Source of the DNA: UBA6544 sp038131165
Lineage (GTDB): Bacteria; Pseudomonadota; Alphaproteobacteria; UBA8366
Direction of reading: 5' to 3'
Assembly (NCBI GenBank): GCA_038131165.1
Contig: JAYPOZ010000001.1
Span: 73,782 to 137,781, forward strand
DNA: 64,000 nt
The translations under genes were made by a program, and so were the position numbers. The notes under the pieces are model-generated. The model was not told where the DNA came from. It saw only the letters and a program-made list of their open reading frames with translations, and did not search any database. Of the stretch, positions 51,983 through 59,514 are shown one piece after another (the stretch's first letter is position 1; the number at the start of each line of letters is the position of its first letter).

Positions 51983-53092
51983 CTAGGCTTGGTTTCGCCT
52001 CACCGCATGGGCCCTTAGCTTATCGCGGTACAGGCTCATATCGTGATATTTATCGATACGTTTCGCCTCCCCTGCCGTCCATAGCTGCACAAATCGGATC
52101 AGGCGGTTCAGGGTCGAGAGATGGAACTCCAGCCGTAACGTCGGATAGTTGCCGTCCGCTCCCGGTTCGGCAACGGTCAGGTAGCGCATATAGCCGAAAT
52201 GCCGAAAATACTGGATGCGGATGAGCTTTGCCGTCAACCATTCGGCCACTCCGCCCCAGGGGAAGAGCGCCCCGGCAATTCGAACGACCGCTTTAAAAAA
52301 ACTGATCCCCCTGCCGGACGGCGGGACGAAAGGCACCGGATCCGGCCCGTTGACGATCCGGTAGATCGGCGTCTTGAATTTATCGATCAATCCCTGGTCG
52401 CCGACACGGGGAGCGCCGAAGGTGTAACAGGCCGCGAGGCGGGCGGAGCTTTGATACCAGGTGGCCACAACCGCCAAGGCCCCACCGAGGGAATGCCCGG
52501 TAATATAGAGCGGTAGGTCCTCAAACCCCTGCAATCGGTCGGCGATCTCGTGATGGACCGACAAATAAGCCTCGTGGAAGCCCTCGTGCATGTTGCCGAT
52601 CTTGGCTCCGGTCGTCGGATCGCTAATCGGTATGGATCTGATCTTGAGATTGGTCATCCAGTCTTTCACCTGCTTCGTGCCGCGGAAGCAGATCACCGCC
52701 ATACCCGTGCCTTGGTCATCCCGGCGACAGGCGACGAACCCCTGAGTATCCGTTGCCGCATTATGCAGTACGCGTCCGCCCGCCAGTTCGAAGCCGCCGG
52801 CGCGCAGCGCTTCTTTCAGCTTCATATTGCTGTCGCCGCCCGGCGCACTGAAAACGGCAAGTGTCCGCCGTAGCTCTTTCAGTCGCGCATGAATCGCCTG
52901 CTGATCCGTCAATTTTGCCAATTCACCGGCCAACGTGACGATCAAATCGTCCGATTCCTCGTCGAACGGCTCATATGCCAGCTCGGCCAGGATCGCCATA
53001 ATCCAGGCCGTGCGGTCGCTATATGCCGCCCGCTTAACAGGCACGGACATTCCGGCCAGTTTCTGAAAATCGCGGTCGGTTTCGATCGTCAT
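51983..53092 (-). CDS. Class 3 (fungal-type) lipase family protein
   Basis: This 369-residue alpha/beta hydrolase has the nucleophile elbow GHSLGG (Ser201), the acid in NGPDPVPFVP near residue 254 and a C-terminal His in KYHDMSLYRDKL. CFRGTKQVKDWMTNL near residue 135 is the oxyanion region of class 3 lipases. There is no signal peptide from the chosen start, so it may be cytoplasmic or membrane-bound. The start at 53092 follows GGGGGGAAC. A longer frame to 53170 exists. An AT-rich stretch upstream (53150-53205) probably holds its promoter. Confidence 0.9.
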   Translation of the reverse strand: MTIETDRDFQKLAGMSVPVKRAAYSDRTAWIMAILAELAYEPFDEESDDLIVTLAGELAKLTDQQAIHARLKELRRTLAVFSAPGGDSNMKLKEALRAGGFELAGGRVLHNAATDTQGFVACRRDDQGTGMAVICFRGTKQVKDWMTNLKIRSIPISDPTTGAKIGNMHEGFHEAYLSVHHEIADRLQGFEDLPLYITGHSLGGALAVVATWYQSSARLAACYTFGAPRVGDQGLIDKFKTPIYRIVNGPDPVPFVPPSGRGISFFKAVVRIAGALFPWGGVAEWLTAKLIRIQYFRHFGYMRYLTVAEPGADGNYPTLRLEFHLSTLNRLIRFVQLWTAGEAKRIDKYHDMSLYRDKLRAHAVRRNQA

Positions 53093-53295
53093 GGCTGTTC
53101 CCCCCACCCCCTTTTCCGTCTCGCTGTCCCGCGCATGATCCAAGGCAATGGACGGGGTTCGATTGTACAATTTTTTACATTATTTATCAGCCGAAAAATC
53201 CTGATGGTGGAAATCTAGTCGTGAAAAGGAGGGCATGCGATTTCAATATCACGGGGAAACGGACGACCAATACCTTGGCAAAGATCGTCTACCCC

Positions 53296-54978
53296 TTAGT
53301 CGTCGCCCGCATCGGCAATCCGATGCTCTCCGTAATGCGTCCGCACGTAAGTCTCGCTCGTCAGACCCGCGCGCAGGTCGCGCTGGATTGCCGCTTCCGT
53401 GCGCTTTGACGGGCTGCCAAAGCCACCGCCACCAGGAGCGCGGCAAAGGAACCGGTCGCCGGGGCCGAGGGTGCGCTGGATGCCCGGCTCCTGGCGCTCG
53501 CCGTTGACGTAGAGTTCGCCGTTGGGGGCGCCGCCGCCGCCCTGGACGCCGGGCACCGGATGGATGAAGCGCCCGCCCCGGAAGCTCACCAAAATGTCGT
53601 CGAGCGGACCGAGATCGCCGTCCAGAACCTCGACCTCGAATTCCTGGCCGAAGCCGCCACGGAAGGCGCCCGGTCCCGCCGAATCCTGCCAAAGTGCCCG
53701 TTTGGTGACCAGGATCGGGACCTCGCTTTCCAACACTTCAACCGGCGTATTGCCGACATTGACCGGGAACGTCAGGCAGGAGACGCCGTCGCTGTCGGGC
53801 CGCGCGCCCATGCCGCCATTGATGCAATTGAGCGGCGCGAAGGGCGTGCCGTCCTGCTTCTGGCCGAACAGATACTGGCCCCACATCGGCGTCGAGCCGG
53901 AACCGGAGACGATGCGCTCCGGCACTGCGTCCGCCAGCGCGCAGTAAATGATTTCCGCCAAATGATTGCCGATGGCCGTGCGCGCGAAGGTGGGGGCCGG
54001 GAAAGTACAGTTTACAATGGTGCCTTCGTCGGCCTTGATGGTCAGCACCCGCAGCGTGCCTTCATTGATCTTGATCGGCAGGTCGAGCGCCGCATTCACC
54101 GCAAAGGTCGTGTAGGACGATGCATAAGTCAGCGTGCAGTTGACCGCCGACTTCACCTGCGGCGAGCTGCCGCCGTAGTCGATCTCGATCGCGTCGTCCG
54201 CCACCGTGACCTTGCAGCGGATCACGACCTCTTCCCCGTTCTCGATATCGATGACCGCTTCGTGGCGATAGACGCCGTCCGGCAGTTTCCGGACCTCGGC
54301 GCGGGCGAGCGCTTCGCTGCGCTCGATGATTTCGTCGGCCAGGTCCTGCAGGTCGGACCAGCGGCGCTCGACGCAAACGCTCTTCATCCGCTCGCAGCCG
54401 ACATGATTGGCCGCAAACTGGGCGCGGAGGTCGCCGATCACGGTGCCGGAAGAGCGCACGTTATTCTCGATGAAGGCCAGCACGTCGGTGTTGAGTTCGC
54501 CTGCCTTGAAAATCTTCAGGTGCGGGATGCGCAGACCTTCCTCGTAATTGTCGCGGCTTTCCGTCGTCGCCCGGCGCCCGCCGATATCGACGTGATGGCA
54601 GCAGGAGACGGTGTAGCCGATGAGGCCGCCGTCGAAGAAGACAGGCGTGGTCACGGTAATGTCGTTGTGATGGCCGCTGCCGTCCCAGGGATTGTTGCCG
54701 ATCAGTACGTCGCCGTCGACGAGAGTCTCGGGCGGATTGTCCCGCAGCATGCAGCGCAGCATATGTCCCAGGGGGCCGCACAACCCCGGCGTCGAATCGG
54801 GGGATTGCGCCAGCAGGCGGGCGTCGCGGTCGAAAATCGCCGTCGCGTAATCGTTGACGTCGCGCACCACGGTCGAGAAGGACGTCCGTTTCAATGTGGC
54901 AGCCAACTCGTCGACGGTCGAGTTCAGGCGCCGCCAGAACATCTCCAGAGTGATGGGGTCCAATTTCGGTTGGCTCAT
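53296..54978 (-). CDS. Hydantoinase B / oxoprolinase family subunit
   Basis: This 560-residue protein is the B subunit of an ATP-dependent hydantoinase/oxoprolinase-type enzyme, which opens cyclic amides or carboxylates ketones (acetone and acetophenone carboxylases are relatives). Characteristic parts are DPITLEMFWRRL at the start, FDRDARLLAQ, the NNPWDGSGHHNDIT metal-type segment near residue 95, GGRRATTESRDNYEEG and the C-terminal GGGGFGSPSKR. Its ATG overlaps the hydantoinase A stop (ATGA), so the subunits are co-translated. The substrate is undetermined. Confidence 0.93.
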   Translation of the reverse strand: MSQPKLDPITLEMFWRRLNSTVDELAATLKRTSFSTVVRDVNDYATAIFDRDARLLAQSPDSTPGLCGPLGHMLRCMLRDNPPETLVDGDVLIGNNPWDGSGHHNDITVTTPVFFDGGLIGYTVSCCHHVDIGGRRATTESRDNYEEGLRIPHLKIFKAGELNTDVLAFIENNVRSSGTVIGDLRAQFAANHVGCERMKSVCVERRWSDLQDLADEIIERSEALARAEVRKLPDGVYRHEAVIDIENGEEVVIRCKVTVADDAIEIDYGGSSPQVKSAVNCTLTYASSYTTFAVNAALDLPIKINEGTLRVLTIKADEGTIVNCTFPAPTFARTAIGNHLAEIIYCALADAVPERIVSGSGSTPMWGQYLFGQKQDGTPFAPLNCINGGMGARPDSDGVSCLTFPVNVGNTPVEVLESEVPILVTKRALWQDSAGPGAFRGGFGQEFEVEVLDGDLGPLDDILVSFRGGRFIHPVPGVQGGGGAPNGELYVNGERQEPGIQRTLGPGDRFLCRAPGGGGFGSPSKRTEAAIQRDLRAGLTSETYVRTHYGEHRIADAGDD

Positions 54979-57062
54979 GTCTTCGCTCCCGCATCCTGTC
55001 CGGCGAGTTGGATCAGCAGGCTCCCCTGCGCGTCGACGGAAAGCCTACCATCGGTCCCGACGATGGTGGTCGATTCGTTCTCCTGTACGATCACCGGCCC
55101 GCTACAGGCAAACCCCGACGCGAGATCGGCCCGTTCGTAAATCGCATGGCTGACGAACCCCCCGGATGCTGGGCAATAGGCGTCGCGGCGGCCGACCGGC
55201 TTTGCGTCGCCGCCGGACTCCGCGGCCGCGAGCGAGACATTGCCCATCGGCGCGGTGGCCGTCAGGCGGAGATTGATGAATTCCAACTCCAGGTCGTCGT
55301 AGGTCCGCCCGTAAAGCTTGCGATAGGTCTCGTCGAACCAGCCTCGCACGTCCGTCGGCGTGGCGTCCGCCAGCAGCGTATCGGGGAGCGGAATCGCGAC
55401 GTTGTAGCCCTGCCCCACATAGCGCATGTCCGCGGACCGTTCGTAGCTCAGCGTCGCCGTATCGACGGAACCCGGCATGCGCTCGCTGCATTCCGACGCC
55501 ATTGCCGCAAACAATGTATCGAGTGCCACGAAATCCGCCGTCGCCACCCGCACCCTGTTCGTTCGGACCGTATCGTAGCTGACCGGCGCCACGACCATGC
55601 CGATCGCCGAGGCCACGCCCGCCCGCGGCGGGATCAGAACGCTCCTGATGCCGAGCCGCCGCGCCAGGTCGACCGCATGAACCGGCCCGCATCCGCCGAA
55701 GGCCACCAGCGTATAGAAAGCCGGGTCTTCGCCGTGCTCGGTGACATAAACTTTCGCTGCCGAAGCCATATTCTCATTCACGATACCATGGATTCCATAG
55801 GCCGCCGCGGTGACATCCAAGCCCAAGGGGTCGGCGACCGTGTTCCGGATCGCGGCCTCCGCGGCGGCTTTGTCGAGTGCCATCTCGCCGCCGAGAAAAT
55901 GGTCCGCGTCGAGATAGCCCAAGACGAGGTCGGCATCGGACACGCTCGGCTGCGTGCCGCCTTGGCCATAGCATGCCGGCCCGGGATCGGCGCCCGCGCT
56001 CTCCGGGCCGACTTGAAGCGTGCCCACTTCGGAGACATGCGCCAGCGATCCGCCGCCCGCCCCGATTTCCATCAAATCCAGCACCGGTACGCGTACGGGA
56101 ATGCCGCTGCCGCGCTTGAAGCGGTGGACATGGGCCACCTCGAATTCGGTCGTGCGCGAGACGCGTCCTTCCCGCACCAGACACATTTTCGCGGTCGTCC
56201 CCCCCATATCGAAGGAGAGTACGTGATCGAGCCCGGCGAGCCGCGCGTAATGGGCCGCCCCAAGCGCGCCCGCCGCCGGGCCGGATTCGATGATCCGTAC
56301 CGGAAACGCGCGGGCGGTCTCGGCCGAGTTGATCCCGCCGCTGGATTGCATCAGCAGCAATTCGCCGCCGACCCCCAAACCCGCCATCCGCTCTTCGAGT
56401 TTCGCCAGATAGCGCGCGGCCACCGGCTTCGTATAGGCGTTCACCACGGTCGTGGAGACGCGCTCATACTCGTTGATTTCCGGCAGCACTTCGGAGGACA
56501 GAGACACCGGCAAATCCGGCGCCGCTTCTTCGATCAGAGCCTTTACCGCCTGCTCGTGGATCGGGTTTTTGTACGCGTGCAGCAAGCAGACCGCGACAGA
56601 GGCCACGTTCTCGCGCAGCAATTGAGAGATTACGTCTCTTAATCCGTCCCGATCGAGCGGCGTCAGAATACGGCCGTCCGCGTGGATGCGTTCGTCGACC
56701 TCAAGCCGCAATGCACGCTCCACCAAGGGCTCGGGAAAGCTGATCTTGAGATCCCAACCGTCGTAACGCTTTTCGCGGCCGATCTCGACGACATCCCGGA
56801 ACCCCTTGGTCGTGATCAGGCCGGTCTTCGCGCCCTTACGCTCGATGACGGAATTGATGACCAGGGTCGTGCCGTGAATATGCGTGGTAAGGCCGCCCGG
56901 GTCGCTGCCGTCGAACAGCACGCCGACCCCCTTCTGGACCGCTTCCGAGGGATCGGAGGGGGTGGTCAGGCGTTTGTGAATGCGGATTTCTCCGGACTCT
57001 CCGTCGACCAAGGCGAAATCGGTGAAGGTACCGCCGATATCACTGCCTAGGCTGAGCCTCAT
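54975..57062 (-). CDS. Hydantoinase A / oxoprolinase family subunit
   Basis: This 695-residue subunit has the actin-like ATP-binding fold: SLGSDIGGTFTDFALVD at the N-terminus, HGTTLVINSVIERKGAK near residue 65, FDMGGTTAKMCLV near residue 281 and GGCGPVHAVDLARRLG near residue 458. It activates the substrate with ATP for the partner B subunit. The ribosome site is weak, and it lies nine bases after the CoA transferase stop, so these genes form one transcript with CoA transferase first. Confidence 0.94.
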   Translation of the reverse strand: MRLSLGSDIGGTFTDFALVDGESGEIRIHKRLTTPSDPSEAVQKGVGVLFDGSDPGGLTTHIHGTTLVINSVIERKGAKTGLITTKGFRDVVEIGREKRYDGWDLKISFPEPLVERALRLEVDERIHADGRILTPLDRDGLRDVISQLLRENVASVAVCLLHAYKNPIHEQAVKALIEEAAPDLPVSLSSEVLPEINEYERVSTTVVNAYTKPVAARYLAKLEERMAGLGVGGELLLMQSSGGINSAETARAFPVRIIESGPAAGALGAAHYARLAGLDHVLSFDMGGTTAKMCLVREGRVSRTTEFEVAHVHRFKRGSGIPVRVPVLDLMEIGAGGGSLAHVSEVGTLQVGPESAGADPGPACYGQGGTQPSVSDADLVLGYLDADHFLGGEMALDKAAAEAAIRNTVADPLGLDVTAAAYGIHGIVNENMASAAKVYVTEHGEDPAFYTLVAFGGCGPVHAVDLARRLGIRSVLIPPRAGVASAIGMVVAPVSYDTVRTNRVRVATADFVALDTLFAAMASECSERMPGSVDTATLSYERSADMRYVGQGYNVAIPLPDTLLADATPTDVRGWFDETYRKLYGRTYDDLELEFINLRLTATAPMGNVSLAAAESGGDAKPVGRRDAYCPASGGFVSHAIYERADLASGFACSGPVIVQENESTTIVGTDGRLSVDAQGSLLIQLAGQDAGAKT

Positions 57063-57071
57063 AACGGCCGT

Positions 57072-58244
57072 CTAACCTTGCCAGCCGACGGCCTTCTCCG
57101 ACAACAAGGCGTCGACCTCCGCCGCATCGAAACCCCATTCGATAAGCCCCTCCCTGGTATCGGCGCCGTAATCGGGCGCTGCCCCTTTCACCGAACCGGG
57201 CGTGCGGCTGAAGCGCGGCGCCGGGTTTGGCTGGGGCACGCCTTCGACCTCGACGAATGAGCCGCGCGCCTTGTTGTGCGGATGATCGGGTGCCTCGTTG
57301 AAAGTAAGGACAGGCGCGAAACAAATATCGGTTCCCTCCATGATCTCGCACCACTCGTCGCGGGTCTTGGTCTTGAATATCCCCGCGAACTTTTCGGACA
57401 TGGCGGGCCAATGGGACTCGTCCATTTGCGGCGGCAAGGTGTTATCCCCGGCCAGGCCGAGCTTGTCCAAAAGGATGGCGTAGAATTTGGCCTCGATGGA
57501 GGCGATGGAGACGAATTTCTCGTCTTTCGTCTCGTAGCAGCGGTAGAAATGCGCGCCGCCGTCCAGGAAATTGCTTTCCCGCTCGTGATTGTAGTCGCCG
57601 ACCGCGGCCATGCCGTAAATGCCGAGCGCCAAATAAGCCGAGCCTTCGGTCATCGAAATATCGACGACCTGACCCTCGCCTGAATTTCGCGCCTCATAAA
57701 CGCCGGCGAGAATACCGAGCGCCATCGACATGGCGCCACCGCCCATGTCGGCGACCACGTTGAGCGGCGGGATCGGCTTTTCCTTGGAGCCGATGGCGTG
57801 GACGATACCGGTGAGCGACAAATAGTTGAGGTCGTGCCCCGCCGCCTGCGCCAACGGCCCGGTCTGGCCCCAGCCGGTCATGCGCGCGTAAATCACCTTC
57901 TTGTTGCGGGCGAAACAGTCATCGGGACCGAGCCCCAGCTTCTCCGTGACGCCGGGACGGAACGGATCGACCAATACATCCGCCTCCTCGACCAGCTTCA
58001 AGACGGTCTCGATGCCCTTCGGATGCTTCAGATCGACGGACACGGATTTGCGTCCACGTCGCGTCAGATCCGTGCGCCGGTCGCGGCCGATGCCGAGTTT
58101 GGCGTCCTGATTGCGATCAATCCGCAGGACATCAGCGCCGAGATCGCTCATCAGGCTGCAGCAGAGCGGCGCCGGACCGATCCCCGCCAACTCCAATATC
58201 TTTAGACCTGCGAGTGGCCCGCCTTTTCCATTCCCTGCACCCAT
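57072..58244 (-). CDS. CaiB/BaiF family CoA transferase or alpha-methylacyl-CoA racemase
   Basis: This 390-residue protein has the family III CoA-transferase fold: PLAGLKILELAGIGPAP at the start, the LGADVLRIDR strand, DVLVDPFRPGVTEKLGLG and MTGWGQTGPLAQAAGHDLNYL near residue 120. The GIGPAP and GHDLNY elements are those of alpha-methylacyl-CoA racemase rather than the Gly/Asp pattern of formyl-CoA transferase, so racemase activity is quite possible. The start at 58244 follows GGAGAGACG. It leads the hydantoinase A/B genes. Confidence 0.88.
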   Translation of the reverse strand: MGAGNGKGGPLAGLKILELAGIGPAPLCCSLMSDLGADVLRIDRNQDAKLGIGRDRRTDLTRRGRKSVSVDLKHPKGIETVLKLVEEADVLVDPFRPGVTEKLGLGPDDCFARNKKVIYARMTGWGQTGPLAQAAGHDLNYLSLTGIVHAIGSKEKPIPPLNVVADMGGGAMSMALGILAGVYEARNSGEGQVVDISMTEGSAYLALGIYGMAAVGDYNHERESNFLDGGAHFYRCYETKDEKFVSIASIEAKFYAILLDKLGLAGDNTLPPQMDESHWPAMSEKFAGIFKTKTRDEWCEIMEGTDICFAPVLTFNEAPDHPHNKARGSFVEVEGVPQPNPAPRFSRTPGSVKGAAPDYGADTREGLIEWGFDAAEVDALLSEKAVGWQG

Positions 58245-58322
58245 GACGACGTCTCTCCAACTGATGTGATTTCGAACGCGCATAATAATGTAGCATCTCC
58301 GCCGACAGTCGCCAGCGGCGCC

Positions 58323-59117
58323 CTAAAGACTGAGCCCCCCATCGAGGATAAGGGTCTGGCCCGTCATGTAGTCGGAGGCGCTCGACGCAAGATAGAGGGC
58401 CAGATAGCCGACTTCCTTGAGACGCCCGGCGCGGCCAAGCGGAACCTCCCGCTTCGCCCGCTCTTCCGAACGGCGCACGCCTTCTTCGCCGCCAGTGACG
58501 ACATCGGGGAAAAGACCGGGGGCAATACAGTTCACGTGGACGCCATGCGGCGCCCATTCGATGGCCTGTGCGCGGGTGAACCCGGAAAGCGCCGTTTTCG
58601 CCGTGGTGTAGAGCACCATTTCGCCGCCGCCGCTATGCGCGGTCCAAGACGAAATGTTGATGACCTTTCCGGCTCCGCGCGCGAGCATGTGCGGGCCCAC
58701 GGCACGGGTGCAGAGCAGCGCCTCCGATAAGTTGATATCCATAATGAAATCGAGGTCTTTTTCGGCGATCGGCTCGCCGACGGCTCCGCCACCCGGCAGT
58801 CCGACGAGGGGCGTGCGCAAGGAATCGCCGAGCGCGTTGATCAGCACGTCGATGCGCCCGAACCGCCCCAGCACCGCGTCGACCGCCGCCTGCGCCCCGG
58901 CCGCCGTGGTGACATCGCCGATCACCGGAACGACGGTCCGCCCGGTGGCTTCCGCGAGTTCTGCCGAAAGTGGCGTCACATGAGCCTCGGTGAGCGCGTT
59001 AATGGCGACATCCGCGCCCGCCTCCGCGAAGACCTGGGCGATGCCTTTACCGATCCCCCGGCCCGCCCCGGTGACGAAGATAACCTTCCCGGATACATCA
59101 AACTCGCTCGGTAGCAT
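58323..59117 (-). CDS. Short-chain dehydrogenase/reductase (SDR)
   Basis: This 264-residue classical SDR has the TGAGRGIG cofactor motif (residues 16-23), an NALG-type motif (INALGDS) near residue 94, a catalytic Ser near 157, and Tyr170 and Lys174 in YTTAK. The C-terminus SDYMTGQTLILDGGLSL is typical of the FabG-like group. It oxidises or reduces an alcohol or ketone with NAD(P). Start 59117 follows GGGAGG. It lies 78 bases upstream of the CoA transferase, probably in the same operon. Confidence 0.92.
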   Translation of the reverse strand: MLPSEFDVSGKVIFVTGAGRGIGKGIAQVFAEAGADVAINALTEAHVTPLSAELAEATGRTVVPVIGDVTTAAGAQAAVDAVLGRFGRIDVLINALGDSLRTPLVGLPGGGAVGEPIAEKDLDFIMDINLSEALLCTRAVGPHMLARGAGKVINISSWTAHSGGGEMVLYTTAKTALSGFTRAQAIEWAPHGVHVNCIAPGLFPDVVTGGEEGVRRSEERAKREVPLGRAGRLKEVGYLALYLASSASDYMTGQTLILDGGLSL

Positions 59118-59514
59118 GATCGCGCCTCCCGTCATTCGCTTCTCTTGCCTGACGTCGTACGCTTGCCTGCGACGTCCGGCAACATCCTTTCTGGATCACA
59201 TAGCGTCGCTCGACGACACCGCCAATAGGCGCCGGACCGCTCTCTTGCTCAATCAGGCGTGCAGTTCCACCACGATTTCGCCTCGTATCGCCCAGGTTCT
59301 TTATCCGGACATTAGCCTTTAATTAATCAATTTCAGATGTAATGCTGGTAATTGCATGTGTCGGGACATCACGGTTTTTTTGAAAAACCGTCGACTTAAG
59401 CACTGATACGTTACCTATGTGGCTAAAGGCGCAAAAGCGCCGGGTTTCGCGATTTCCAAATTAGACTATGCCTTTCAATAAGATAGAATAATTTTTGATG
59501 TTGATCGGATCAAT
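59118..59514. other. 397-base intergenic region between divergent genes
   Basis: No gene is seen here; the short frames inside have no ribosome site or family. It separates the divergent SDR and histidine kinase genes and becomes AT-rich toward the kinase (59310-59514). It contains a perfect 9-bp inverted repeat (59371-59391) and a small GGCGC-AAAA-GCGCC hairpin (59428-59441). Promoters for both genes must lie here, but I cannot pick a convincing -35/-10 pair. Confidence 0.7.
59371..59391. repeat. Perfect 9-bp inverted repeat upstream of the histidine kinase
   Basis: ACGGTTTTT and AAAAACCGT are exact reverse complements around a TTG spacer. The site is 124 bases before the kinase start and could be a transcription-factor site. 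A terminator is less likely, since no gene on either strand ends here. Confidence 0.6.

Noticed and set aside
53221..53507. Short plus-strand frames in and after the 53093-53295 intergenic region
   Set aside because: They have no family or convincing ribosome site and run into the hydantoinase B gene in antisense.
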